Below, one piece after another: positions 1 through 7,720 of a stretch of DNA of 15,986 bases. The position numbers were made by a program, and so were the translations under genes. Position 1 is the stretch's first letter, and each line of letters opens with the position of its first letter. The DNA is from an uncultured Ilumatobacter sp. (GTDB lineage: Bacteria; Actinomycetota; Acidimicrobiia; Acidimicrobiales; Ilumatobacteraceae), in assembly GCA_938049325.1 (NCBI GenBank), contig CALICC010000018.1:1-15986 (forward strand), in the 5' to 3' direction. A model generated the notes under the pieces. That model did no database searches. It saw only the letters and a list, made by a program, of their open reading frames with translations, and was not told the origin of the DNA.

Positions 1-245
1 TCATCTACATCATCGCCAACATCGCGTTGGCGATTCACATCTTCCACGGCGCCTGGAGCATGTTCCAGAGCCTCGGCATCAACAACCCGAAGTACAACGG
101 CCTTCGGCGCAACTTCGCCGCCGGCTTCGCGGGCCTCATCCTCATCGGCAACCTGAGCTTTCCGCTCATGGTCCAAACCGGTGTGCTCGAAGAGAAGCCG
201 CCGCTCACCGTCGAACAAATCCACGAAGCGGAGGCAGGCGAATGA
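1..245 (+). CDS. sdhC: Succinate dehydrogenase cytochrome b558-type membrane subunit, C-terminal part
   Basis: Partial gene entering from the left edge; the reading frame is open from position 3 and ends at TGA 243-245. The visible 80 residues hold a membrane segment with a HIFHGAWSMFQSLG stretch, typical of the last part of single-subunit b558-type SdhC proteins, where a histidine in such a segment ligates haem. A second hydrophobic segment (AAGFAGLILIGNLSF) and a short charged tail follow. The protein would anchor the SdhAB dimer in the cytoplasmic membrane and pass electrons to quinone. Its stop overlaps the sdhA start (ATGA), so the two are translationally coupled. No sdhD follows, as expected when one polypeptide supplies the whole anchor. 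The N-terminal half lies outside the window. The identification is firm because sdhA and sdhB follow directly. Confidence 0.88.
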   Translation, partial: IYIIANIALAIHIFHGAWSMFQSLGINNPKYNGLRRNFAAGFAGLILIGNLSFPLMVQTGVLEEKPPLTVEQIHEAEAGE

Positions 246-2158
246 CCCTCGATCCACGGGTACCCGCGGGCGATCTCGCCACGAAGTGGACCGACCACAA
301 GTTCAACATGCGGTTGGTCAACCCCAACAACAAGCGCAAGTTCGAAGTCATCGTGGTCGGCAGCGGCCTGGCCGGCGCCTCGGCCGCGGCGACGATGGGC
401 GAGCTCGGCTACAAGGTCAAGCTCTTCACGTTCCACGACTCGCCGCGGCGTGCGCACTCGATCGCAGCGCAGGGTGGTATCAACGCCGCCAAGAACTACC
501 AGGGTGACGGCGACTCAGTGCACCGTCTGTTCTACGACACCGTCAAGGGCGGCGACTTCCGCGCCCGCGAAGCCAACGTTCACCGTCTTGCCGAAGTGTC
601 GGTCAACATCATCGACCAGATGGTCGCTCAAGGTGTTCCGTTCGCCCGCGAGTACGGCGGCCTGCTCGACAACCGCTCGTTCGGTGGCGCGCAGGTGAGC
701 CGCACGTTCTACGCCCGTGGCCAGACCGGACAGCAGTTGCTGCTGGGTGCCTACCAGCAGTTGTCGCGCCAGATCGGACTCGGCAACGTCAAGCTCTGGA
801 ACCGCATCGAGATGGTCGACGTGGTCAACATCGACGGCCGCTGCGCCGGCATCGTCACCCGTGACCTCATGACCGGCGAGGTGCGCTCACACGCTGCCCA
901 CGCGGTGGTCTTGGCCACCGGCGGATACGGCAACGCGTTCTACCTGTCGACCAATGCAATGGCGTGCAACGTCACCGCAGCGTGGCGTGCGCACCGTCGT
1001 GGCGCTGGCTTCGCGAACCCGTCGTACACCCAGATTCACCCCACCTGTATTCCGCAGGCCGATGAATTCCAGTCGAAGCTCACGCTGATGTCGGAGTCGT
1101 TGCGCAACGACGGTCGGATCTGGGTACCCAAGGATCCGGACGAGACTCGTCCGGCCAAGGACGTGCCCGAAGACGAGCGCGACTACTACCTCGAACGCAT
1201 CTATCCGAGCTTCGGCAACCGGGCGCCGCGCGACGTGTCGTCACGCGCGGCGAAGCGTGCGGTCGACGCCGGCCAAGGTGTCGGCCCGCTCAAGAACGGC
1301 GTCTACCTCGACTTCGCCGATGCGATCGAGCGACTGGGCCTCGACACTGTGTGGGAGCGCTACAGCAACCTGTTCGAGATGTACGAGCGAATCACCGGCG
1401 AAGATCCGCGAGAGATGCCGATGCGCATCTACCCGGCCAGCCACTACACGATGGGCGGGCTCTGGGTCGACTACGAACTCCAGACCACGATCCCCGGCTT
1501 GTTCTGCGCTGGCGAGGCGAACTTCTCGGACCACGGCGCCAACCGCCTCGGTGCGTCGGCACTGATGCAGGGGTTGTCCGACGGTTACTTCGTGCTGCCG
1601 TACACGATCGCGCCCTACCTGTCCGATCTGCTCAACAAGCCGATCCCGGATGAGTCGCACGACGCGTTCACCGCTGCCGAGCAAGAAGCTCGTGACCGGT
1701 ACCAGGGATACATCGACATCGGCGGCACCAAGGGCCCCGATCATTTCCATCGCAAGCTCGGACAGATCATCTGGGACTACTGCGGCATGGATCGAACCCA
1801 GGTCGGCCTCGAGAAAGCCCTCGCCGAGATTCCTGCGCTGCACGCGGAGTTCAAGAAGGACCTTCGTGTCACCGGCGACGGACACAGTTTGAACCAGACG
1901 CTCGAGAAGGCGGCGCGTGTCGACGACTTCTTCGAACTCGGCATGCTGATGTGCAAAGACGCACTCGTTCGCGAAGAGAGCTGCGGCGGACACTTCCGCT
2001 CCGAGCACCAGACCGACGAGGGTGAAGCACTGCGCAACGACGACGACTTCGCCCACGTGACCGCGTGGGAATGGAGTGGCGATCCAAGCAATCCGATCGA
2101 GAACCGCGAGCCCCTCGAGTACGAAGTCGTGAAGTTCGCGACCCGTAGCTACAAGTGA
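242..2158 (+). CDS. sdhA: Succinate dehydrogenase flavoprotein subunit
   Basis: Catalytic subunit of complex II, oxidising succinate to fumarate in the TCA cycle on the cytoplasmic face of the membrane. At 638 residues it belongs to the long form found in actinobacteria and Bacteroidetes. The dinucleotide-binding motif VVGSGLAGASAAA lies at residues 38-50. H72 in the AHSIAAQGGINAA stretch is the expected site of covalent FAD attachment. Further family signatures are QIHPTCIP (264-271), the active-site arginine in NRAPRDVSSRA (R330), H401 in ASHYTMGG, and R435 in DHGANRLGASAL. The ATG at 242 overlaps the sdhC stop by four bases, which fixes the start. sdhB follows after 13 bases. Nothing is missing from the active site and the gene looks fully functional. 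Fumarate reductase is the only alternative, and the three-gene order does not distinguish the two. Confidence 0.96.
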   Translation: MTLDPRVPAGDLATKWTDHKFNMRLVNPNNKRKFEVIVVGSGLAGASAAATMGELGYKVKLFTFHDSPRRAHSIAAQGGINAAKNYQGDGDSVHRLFYDTVKGGDFRAREANVHRLAEVSVNIIDQMVAQGVPFAREYGGLLDNRSFGGAQVSRTFYARGQTGQQLLLGAYQQLSRQIGLGNVKLWNRIEMVDVVNIDGRCAGIVTRDLMTGEVRSHAAHAVVLATGGYGNAFYLSTNAMACNVTAAWRAHRRGAGFANPSYTQIHPTCIPQADEFQSKLTLMSESLRNDGRIWVPKDPDETRPAKDVPEDERDYYLERIYPSFGNRAPRDVSSRAAKRAVDAGQGVGPLKNGVYLDFADAIERLGLDTVWERYSNLFEMYERITGEDPREMPMRIYPASHYTMGGLWVDYELQTTIPGLFCAGEANFSDHGANRLGASALMQGLSDGYFVLPYTIAPYLSDLLNKPIPDESHDAFTAAEQEARDRYQGYIDIGGTKGPDHFHRKLGQIIWDYCGMDRTQVGLEKALAEIPALHAEFKKDLRVTGDGHSLNQTLEKAARVDDFFELGMLMCKDALVREESCGGHFRSEHQTDEGEALRNDDDFAHVTAWEWSGDPSNPIENREPLEYEVVKFATRSYK

Positions 2159-2171
2159 GCAGAAACGAATC

Positions 2172-2948
2172 ATGAGTCACACCCTCACCAACATCACGCT
2201 CAAGGTCTGGCGCCAGAACGGCCCGGAAGGTCAGGGGCGGTTCGAAACGCACCAGATCCCAGAAATCAGCGACGAAGCGTCGTTTCTCGAGATGCTCGAC
2301 ATCTTGAACGAGCGCCTCATCGAAGAGGGCCAAGAAGCAATCGTGTTCGACCACGACTGCCGCGAAGGCATCTGCGGCACGTGCTCGTTGATGATCGATG
2401 GGCAGGCGCACGGACCGCAGAAGGGCACGGCGACGTGCCAGCTCCACATGCGGACCTTCGACTCAGGTGCCGAGATCGTGATCGAGCCGTGGCGTGCCAC
2501 TGCGTTCCCGATCATCAAGGACCTCATGGTCGACCGCGCCCCATTCGATCGCATCGTCGAGGCCGGCGGGTTCATCACCGCCCCGACGGGCGGCGCTCCC
2601 GACGCGAACCTGATCCCCATTCCGAAGCCCGTTTCCGACGCGGCGATGGACAACGCTGCGTGTATCGGCTGTGGAGCGTGCGTGGCCGCGTGCCCGAACG
2701 GAGCAGCGTCGCTGTTCACCTCGGCCAAGATCACGCACCTCAACCTGTTGCCACAGGGGCAGTCGGAGCGGTTCAAGCGCACCGAGGCCATGGTCGAGAC
2801 CATGGAGGAGTACTTCGGTTCGTGCACGAATCACGGTGAGTGCAGCTCCGCGTGCCCGAAGGAAATCTCGATCGACTCCATTGCGGTGATGAACACCGAC
2901 TATCGCAAGTCGAAGCTCAAGAATCGCAAGTCGCTCTCGCGTAAGTAG
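2172..2948 (+). CDS. sdhB: Succinate dehydrogenase iron-sulfur subunit
   Basis: Electron-transfer subunit linking the SdhA flavin to the quinone site. The N-terminal ferredoxin-like domain carries the [2Fe-2S] ligands C63, C68 and C71 in DCREGICGTCSLM, with C89 as the probable fourth. The C-terminal domain carries CIGCGACVAACPNG (C164, C167, C170, C174) and CTNHGECSSACPKE (C218, C224, C228), which supply the [4Fe-4S] and [3Fe-4S] clusters. All expected ligands are present. At 258 residues the length is normal for the family. It starts at ATG 2172, 13 bases after the sdhA stop, with only a weak purine-rich stretch upstream, so coupling to sdhA translation is likely. It ends in a basic lysine/arginine-rich tail, and it is the last gene of the operon because a hairpin and a different kind of gene follow. 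Confidence 0.96.
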   Translation: MSHTLTNITLKVWRQNGPEGQGRFETHQIPEISDEASFLEMLDILNERLIEEGQEAIVFDHDCREGICGTCSLMIDGQAHGPQKGTATCQLHMRTFDSGAEIVIEPWRATAFPIIKDLMVDRAPFDRIVEAGGFITAPTGGAPDANLIPIPKPVSDAAMDNAACIGCGACVAACPNGAASLFTSAKITHLNLLPQGQSERFKRTEAMVETMEEYFGSCTNHGECSSACPKEISIDSIAVMNTDYRKSKLKNRKSLSRK

Positions 2949-2972
2949 AGGCGGCGCAACGAGACGTCCGCG

Positions 2973-2988
2973 AGGAGCGGGCGCTCCT
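2973..2988 (+). terminator. Possible transcription terminator hairpin of the sdh operon
   Basis: AGGAGCG and CGCTCCT form a perfect 7-bp inverted repeat separated by two bases (in practice a 6-bp stem with a GGGC loop), 25 bases after the sdhB stop. There is no T-run after it, only TTCGTCG, so it is at best a weak or Rho-assisted terminator. Its position between two unrelated genes supports the role. Confidence 0.4.
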
Positions 2989-3035
2989 TCGTCGATGACC
3001 CTCGCCGCAATGGCCGCTTGGCGTGTCCAAGTCAA

Positions 3036-3041
3036 TACACT
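3036..3041 (+). promoter_or_regulatory. Candidate -10 box for the beta-helix protein gene
   Basis: TACACT fits the TANNNT pattern and lies 20 bases before the ATG at 3061. A TTGGCG at 3018-3023 resembles a -35 box, but the spacer would be only 12 bases, so the pair is not a normal sigma-70-type promoter. If the box is real, transcription would start near 3048 and the ATG at 2995 could not be the start codon. Confidence 0.3.
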
Positions 3042-3060
3042 GCGTGGCAATGGGTGGACG

Positions 3061-6000
3061 ATGCTCAGTGACCGTTCGTCGACGGCGCAGCTGAGGGACA
3101 TGGTGAGCGGCGAACGATTCGACACGTCGACGGCTCGTGGCGCACAACGTCGCGTTGCTGCGGCGGCAACCATCACGGTGGTGGGCGGTTCGATCGTCGT
3201 CGGTGGGCAGCCAGCTGCCGCGGCGAGCATCGTGGTCACCTCCACGGCCGACGACGGTTCGGGCGGGCTCACGTTGCGCGAGGCCATCGTGCAGGCGAAT
3301 GCGACGGCCGGCGTTGCCGACGACATCACGTTCGCCCCGGGCCTCTCGGGGCAGACGATCACGTTGACGGGCGGCGCCCTGCGCGTCGACGACGATCTCA
3401 CGATTGCCGGGCTGGGCCAGTCGTCGCTCACCCTGACCAATCCCGGTGGAACGATCCTGTACGTCTACAACGACGCGACGTTCACGATGTCGAACATCAC
3501 GCTCACCGGAGCGGGGGTGTCTGGCGTGACCGCATACGGATCCGGTGACGTCACGCTGTCATCGGTCACGATCATGGACTCGACAAGCGATGGCGTCGAC
3601 TTCCGCAGCGCGATGTCACGTTTGACGATTGCCAGCTCCACCGTCGACGACAATGGCACGCACGGAGTCTCCGTCGGGGCTGCCGGGGCCGACGTCACGG
3701 TGTTCGCAAGCTCGTTGAGTTCGAACGGTGACCGAGGACTCGACGCCGCCGGACTCGAGGCGCTGTCCTCCATTGCGATCGTGGGGTCGTCGCTGTCTGA
3801 CAACAGGGGAACGGGCCTCTACGCCAGGGAGGTGCTCAATGCCACCTCGATCGTCGGATCGGCCGTCGACCGCAACCTCGCAGGCGTCGTGGTGCTGTAC
3901 GCCGCGGGCGACGCGACGATCACGCGATCCAGCGCGCAGAGCAACCGGAGCGAGGGCATCTCGCTCGGGACGGTCGGCGGAGACCTCCTGCTGAATGAGA
4001 CAGCGGTCGACGACAACGGCGGCAACGGCGTACTCGCTCGCGGCGTGATGTCGGGTTCGGTGACCGTCACGGGCGGTTCGGTCGACGACAACGCCAGGGC
4101 CGGGGCAGTGTTCTACGGCGACATGACAGGTGACGTGTTGCTCTGGGGAACGTCGATGTCACGCAACAACGCCGACAACCTCCGGCTCGCTGGCACCGTG
4201 GCGGGTTCGACGACGATCCTTGGTTCGGCCCTCGACGCCAGCGTCACCGCCGATGGCTTCGACGCCACCGACCTGAGTGGATCGCTGACGCTGTTGACGT
4301 CGAGTTTCGACCTGAACGCCAGCACCGGCGTCGAAGTGTCGACGGTCTCGGGCGCAGCCACGTTCGACACGATCTCCACTGATGACAACGGCAGTTACGG
4401 CGCATATCTGCGCGATGTCGGGGCGACCATGTCGTTGAGCGAGTCGACCGCCGATCTGAATGAAAATCACGGCATCCGCGTCGGGAGCGTGGCCGGCGAC
4501 CTCGACCTGATGTCGTCGTCGGCGCAAGATGGCGGAGCGTCAGGGATCGATGTTCAGGCGGCTGGCGGAGACGTCTCGCTGGGCGGCTTCGTCGCTGCTG
4601 GTAACGCGTGGAACGGCCTCTCGCTGCTGAACGTCGCGGGTGACATCGTGATCGACGACTCCGACGTCAGCCGCAATGGGATCCATGGCGCTCGCCTGAC
4701 GGTCGCGACGGCGGCTGGTGGCATCGATGTGACCGACACGGTTGTTGCCGACAACGCCTTTCTCGGGGTGACGACGAGGAGCGCAGGTGGCGACGTCGAG
4801 CTGCTGCGTTCGACGGTGGCCGGGAGCGGTGCGGCTGCGCTCTACGTCGACGGAATCGGACGACTCACGGTCCTCAGTTCCACGTTGTCGGGCAACGCCG
4901 AAGGACCGTTCGACCCGGTCATCAGTGTCGGCGGCGGCGGTTCGGTTTCCGTGGCTCACTCAACCGTTTCCGGCAACGGTGCATCGAGAAGCGCTGCCTC
5001 GGTGATCGATGTGGATGACGCGGTTGTCAGAGTGGATCACTCGGTGGTGTCTGCGAACGCGGGCCGTGGTGTGTTCTCCACATCGGGCGTCGGTTCGATC
5101 TCGGTGTCGAACTCCGTCGTGCCGGTCGCATCCGGGTTGGCTGGTCTGAACACGGAGTCGGATGAGCCGCTTCTTGCTCCGTTGGCGAACAACGGCGGTT
5201 CGACACCAACGATGCTGCCGCGGCCCGGCTCGCCGGTCATCGACGCCGGGGATCCCGGATTGACATCTCCGCCACCAACCGACCAGCGCGGTCTCGCGCG
5301 AGTCGCCGGACGAGCTGTCGACATCGGGGCAGTCGAAGTCGCACCGGCAGCGGTGGCACTCGCGGATGCAGCGACGCCGCTCGCTCCTGCGCGGTTCGTC
5401 GATACCCGCCCCACCGGCGCGACGTTCGACGGCCAATTCGTGGCAGGCGGGGAGCGGCTCGCCGGCTCGGAGTACCGAGTGCAGATCGGCGGCCGCGGTG
5501 GCGTGCCAGCTCGAGCGAAAGCCGTGGTGGTCAACGTGACGGCCGTGGGCGCCGCAGGCGTCGGCTTTGCCACCGTGCACCCGTGCGTGACGCCACGTCC
5601 GCTCGCCTCGTCGTTGAACTTCACACCGGGAGTGAACCTGGCCAACGAGATCGTTGCGCCGCTGTCCGCAACGGGCGAGATCTGCATCTACACATCGCAA
5701 CCAACGCAGATACTGGTCGACGTGGTCGGGTTCGTGGAGTCTGAATCGCCGACGGTTCCGCTCACTCCCGCGCGTTTTCTCGACACTCGTTCGACAGGAG
5801 CGACGTTTGACGGCGTGAGTCAGCGAGTTGGACGGACCACTGCCGGAGGCTCGGTGACGTTGCCCGTCGCAGGGCGGGGCGCAGTCCCGGCCGGCGCCGC
5901 TGCGGTGATCGTCAACGTCACCGCCGTCGGGCCCCAAGAGACGGGCTTTGTGACAGTGCATCCATGCGCGGCGACACCGCCCAACGCGTCGTCGTTGAAC

Positions 6001-6504
6001 TACTCCGCTGGTGTGAACCGAGCGAACGAGCTGATCGCCTCGGTGAGCGCGACCGGGCAGATCTGCTTGTTCACGTCGTCGTCGGTCGATGTGCTGGTCG
6101 ATGTGGTTGGCTACGTGCCTGCGGGCTCGAACCTGCACCCGATGGACCCCGTAAGGTTCCTCGACACGCGCCCGGCCGGCGTCACCGTCGATGGCGTGGG
6201 GGACAAGCTCGGCAAGCGAGCTGCAGGGAGCGAGTACGAGTTGCAGGTCGGTGGACGACCGGGTGTGCCTGCGGGCGCGTCGGCAGCGGTGATCAACGTG
6301 ACCGCCGTGGCAAGCGAAGGTGTGGGCTACCTCACGGTGCATTCGTGCATCGACCCGCGACCGGTGGCATCGTCGTTGAACTACGTGGCGGGCGTGAGCA
6401 GCGCGAATGAGCTGATCGTGCAGCTTGATGCCGGCGGCAAGATCTGCATCTATACGTCACAGCGTGCGCATCTCTTGGTCGACGTGGTCGGCTATCTCGA
6501 CTGA
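3061..6504 (+). CDS. Exported right-handed beta-helix protein with three C-terminal 127-residue repeats
   Basis: Large exported protein of 1147 residues from this start. After a basic stretch (GAQRR, about residues 27-31) comes a hydrophobic segment and an AAAAS motif (52-56) that looks like a signal peptidase site. Residues about 57-720 are a right-handed parallel beta-helix: rungs of about 24-26 residues with recurring 'DDNG..GV' and 'SSxLSxN' turns. Around 700-760 sits the NNGGSTPTMLPRPGSPVIDAG signature of the 'choice-of-anchor Q' type that often closes such helices. Residues 776-1147 are three tandem repeats. There is no LPXTG motif and no C-terminal membrane segment. An in-frame ATG at 2995 would add 22 residues but has no ribosome site; 3061 has GGGTGG before it, and 3100 is also possible. 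Function is unknown; a surface or matrix protein, adhesin or glycan-binding protein is plausible. It stands alone between sdhB and a convergent operon. Confidence 0.85.
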   Translation: MLSDRSSTAQLRDMVSGERFDTSTARGAQRRVAAAATITVVGGSIVVGGQPAAAASIVVTSTADDGSGGLTLREAIVQANATAGVADDITFAPGLSGQTITLTGGALRVDDDLTIAGLGQSSLTLTNPGGTILYVYNDATFTMSNITLTGAGVSGVTAYGSGDVTLSSVTIMDSTSDGVDFRSAMSRLTIASSTVDDNGTHGVSVGAAGADVTVFASSLSSNGDRGLDAAGLEALSSIAIVGSSLSDNRGTGLYAREVLNATSIVGSAVDRNLAGVVVLYAAGDATITRSSAQSNRSEGISLGTVGGDLLLNETAVDDNGGNGVLARGVMSGSVTVTGGSVDDNARAGAVFYGDMTGDVLLWGTSMSRNNADNLRLAGTVAGSTTILGSALDASVTADGFDATDLSGSLTLLTSSFDLNASTGVEVSTVSGAATFDTISTDDNGSYGAYLRDVGATMSLSESTADLNENHGIRVGSVAGDLDLMSSSAQDGGASGIDVQAAGGDVSLGGFVAAGNAWNGLSLLNVAGDIVIDDSDVSRNGIHGARLTVATAAGGIDVTDTVVADNAFLGVTTRSAGGDVELLRSTVAGSGAAALYVDGIGRLTVLSSTLSGNAEGPFDPVISVGGGGSVSVAHSTVSGNGASRSAASVIDVDDAVVRVDHSVVSANAGRGVFSTSGVGSISVSNSVVPVASGLAGLNTESDEPLLAPLANNGGSTPTMLPRPGSPVIDAGDPGLTSPPPTDQRGLARVAGRAVDIGAVEVAPAAVALADAATPLAPARFVDTRPTGATFDGQFVAGGERLAGSEYRVQIGGRGGVPARAKAVVVNVTAVGAAGVGFATVHPCVTPRPLASSLNFTPGVNLANEIVAPLSATGEICIYTSQPTQILVDVVGFVESESPTVPLTPARFLDTRSTGATFDGVSQRVGRTTAGGSVTLPVAGRGAVPAGAAAVIVNVTAVGPQETGFVTVHPCAATPPNASSLNYSAGVNRANELIASVSATGQICLFTSSSVDVLVDVVGYVPAGSNLHPMDPVRFLDTRPAGVTVDGVGDKLGKRAAGSEYELQVGGRPGVPAGASAAVINVTAVASEGVGYLTVHSCIDPRPVASSLNYVAGVSSANELIVQLDAGGKICIYTSQRAHLLVDVVGYLD
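5386..6501 (+). repeat. Three tandem protein repeats, exact 381-bp period
   Basis: Units begin at 5386, 5767 and 6148, each with P(A/V)RF(V/L)DTR. The first two are exactly 127 codons long; the third stops after 118 codons at the end of the protein. Each unit contains GG/GRxGVPAxAxAVxxNVTAV, a VHPC or VHSC motif, ASSLN(F/Y)xxGV, ANE(L/I), an IC(I/L)(Y/F)TS motif and (L/V)LVDVVGY/F. Each unit has two cysteines separated by 32 residues in all three copies, and these six are the only cysteines I find in the protein. The DNA of the copies has diverged, so this is an old, selected duplication. I recall similar units at the ends of many secreted proteins of Acidimicrobiia; their role is unknown to me. 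Confidence 0.85.
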
Positions 6505-6550
6505 CGGAGAGTTCGTCGTCATGGCTCCGAACTGCAACAGCGCGACAACT

Positions 6551-6565
6551 GGCGCGTCCCGCGCC
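6551..6565. terminator. Possible bidirectional terminator hairpin between convergent genes
   Basis: GGCGCG-TCC-CGCGCC is a perfect 6-bp all-GC stem with a three-base loop. It lies in the 82-base gap between the stops of the convergent beta-helix protein and receiver genes. Neither side has a clear T-run, so the assignment rests on position and stem strength. Nothing else is visible in this gap. Confidence 0.4.
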
Positions 6566-6586
6566 CCGTCTCTGTGCTGGTCGCGG

Positions 6587-6961
6587 TCAGGAAGGCTGTG
6601 GCGCCAACCGGCTGACGAGCTCACGCACATCGTCTGATGCGAACGGCTTCGTCAAGTACGCGGCGAGCGCGTCGATGCGAGCGTCGCCGAGCGAGTCGGC
6701 TTCGAGTACGCCGGTGAGCAGTACAAACGGAACGGTCGGATCGGGGAGTACGTCGAGCAGATCCAACCCGGAACCGCCGGGCATCATGTAGTCCGAGATC
6801 ACCAAGTCGGCAGGCGCATCGGCCAGTTCGCTGAGCGCGGCGGCGACCGAGTCGGCTTCGGCCACCTCGTAGCCGTCATTGCGAACGATGTGAGCGAGCA
6901 TCATGCGCGACACGGGGTCGTCATCGACCACGAGGACGCGCTGCGTCGAGTCACCAGCCAT
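6587..6961 (-). CDS. Single-domain response regulator (CheY-like receiver)
   Basis: A stand-alone receiver of 124 residues with no output domain. The acidic pocket is VVDDDP (D13, D14, D15), the phospho-acceptor is D57 in ISDYMMPGGSGLDLL, the signalling threonine is T83 in LLTG, and K105 lies in LTKPF, so all catalytic residues are present. The frame is open further upstream to 7039, but that part reads through the preceding STAS gene. ATG 6961 gives the normal receiver length and an 11-base overlap with the STAS stop. It is the last gene of the eight-gene unit. No histidine kinase is encoded nearby, so its phosphate donor is unknown. It probably acts by protein contact, perhaps on the phosphatase or ATPase encoded upstream in the same unit; this is inference from context. 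Confidence 0.9.
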   Translation of the reverse strand: MAGDSTQRVLVVDDDPVSRMMLAHIVRNDGYEVAEADSVAAALSELADAPADLVISDYMMPGGSGLDLLDVLPDPTVPFVLLTGVLEADSLGDARIDALAAYLTKPFASDDVRELVSRLAPQPS

Positions 6962-7289
6962 CGACGAGTTCCGTCGCGCTGTCGCGCATCTGGAACACGC
7001 GGTCGAACTTGGTGAGTTCGAACACGCGATTCGCGTCACTGTTGCCCGGACGAACCAATCGAACGTCGCCGCCAGCCTGGCGGCAACGTTTCATTGCCTG
7101 TACCAGTGCAGCGAGTCCGGCGCTGTCGACGAACGACACCGCCGAGAGATCGATGACAAGCCGGCACCGTCCGGCTTCGACATGCTCCGTCAGCATCGCG
7201 CGAACGTCTTTGGCTTCGAACGCGTCGAGGCGTCCGGTCAGCGTGACGACGACGACGTCGAGGTTGTGAGTGTGTGAGGTGATGTCCAT
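6951..7289 (-). CDS. STAS-domain anti-sigma factor antagonist (SpoIIAA/RsbV-like), second copy
   Basis: A 112-residue single STAS domain. The key motif DLSAVSFVDSAGLAALVQAM contains S56 after D55, at the position of the serine that the partner kinase phosphorylates in SpoIIAA/RsbV. In that family the unphosphorylated form binds the anti-sigma ATPase and frees its target; the phosphorylated form does not. The gene starts at ATG 7289 with GAGGAG just upstream. That ribosome site is partly built from the stop codon of the ATPase gene eight bases before, so translation is coupled. It overlaps the receiver gene by 11 bases. It is a clear paralogue of the STAS protein at 8860-9171, sharing the MKRCR..GGD.RL block and the ELT..D..F ending, but it has DSAG where the other has DSTA. 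Confident on family; the partner is inferred. Confidence 0.9.
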   Translation of the reverse strand: MDITSHTHNLDVVVVTLTGRLDAFEAKDVRAMLTEHVEAGRCRLVIDLSAVSFVDSAGLAALVQAMKRCRQAGGDVRLVRPGNSDANRVFELTKFDRVFQMRDSATELVDGW

Positions 7290-7293
7290 GGTG

Positions 7294-7300
7294 CTCCTCA
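7294..7300 (-). promoter_or_regulatory. Ribosome binding site overlapping the upstream stop codon
   Basis: Reading the minus strand, TGAGGAG joins the ATPase stop (7300-7298) to an AGGAG Shine-Dalgarno sequence (7298-7294), four bases before the STAS ATG at 7289. This is a compact termination-reinitiation arrangement and would keep ATPase and antagonist synthesis in step. Confidence 0.65.
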
Positions 7301-7720
7301 GGAGTCGGTTGGCGTCGGCGGGGTGTCGGGTATGTCGAAGACGGCAGTCCAGACGTTTCGCTCGTCGATGCGTTCGTAGTCGAGCGTGCTGACCAGCTGC
7401 TCCACGATCATCATGCCGTAGCCGCGGACCCGAGGTTCGTTGGGGTCGGGCGCGGGGATCGCGGAGAGGTCGACCGGGTCGCCCTGATCGGAGAGCTCGA
7501 TGCGCAACGCACCCGAATCGAGAGTGCCGCGCAAGGTGAGCGAGTCGGTGGGCGAGTTCGAGTGGTCGACGCTGTTGGTCGCGAGTTCGTGCACCGCCAG
7601 TTCAGCCCGGCTGGTGAGTGCCTGGGCTGTGGTTTCGTCGAGCGTGTCGACGAGCTCGGTGATCCACGGGCCGATGAGACGGAGCGACTCGTGGTCGAGC
7701 GGCACGAGCAACTCGTTCAT
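7298..7720 (-). CDS. RsbW/SpoIIAB-like ATP-binding protein (anti-sigma factor / serine kinase family)
   Basis: A 140-residue GHKL ATPase domain without other domains. The N-box is HELATN (E45, N49), the G1 box is LSDQGDP (D78, G80), and the G2 box is RGYGMMIVEQL (G100, G102). This is the short form used by anti-sigma kinases such as RsbW, which bind a target factor and phosphorylate a STAS antagonist. It starts at ATG 7720, overlapping the phosphatase stop by four bases (ATGA), and is followed after eight bases by a STAS gene, the usual neighbourhood of such kinases. No sigma factor is encoded in the window, so the protein it holds could be a distant sigma factor or a non-sigma effector. Family is secure; kinase activity and target are inferred. 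Confidence 0.9.
   Translation of the reverse strand: MNELLVPLDHESLRLIGPWITELVDTLDETTAQALTSRAELAVHELATNSVDHSNSPTDSLTLRGTLDSGALRIELSDQGDPVDLSAIPAPDPNEPRVRGYGMMIVEQLVSTLDYERIDERNVWTAVFDIPDTPPTPTDS

Noticed and set aside
1241..2173. A 310-codon antisense frame opposite sdhA
   Set aside because: No recognisable domain, fully inside a conserved enzyme gene, and explained by third-position GC bias.
2463..3440. A 325-codon minus-strand frame across the sdhB end and the start of the beta-helix gene
   Set aside because: It crosses two unrelated sense genes and their intergenic gap and has no motif, so it is not a gene.
4960..6342. A 460-codon antisense frame opposite the repeat region of the beta-helix protein
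   Set aside because: The translation is Arg, His and Cys rich and shows no fold. The sense strand has an exact 127-residue repeat with conserved motifs, so the sense strand is the coding one.
5386..6501. Repeats considered as a mobile or recent DNA duplication
   Set aside because: The three copies differ widely at the nucleotide level while protein motifs and spacing are kept, so this is an old domain duplication, not a recent or mobile element.
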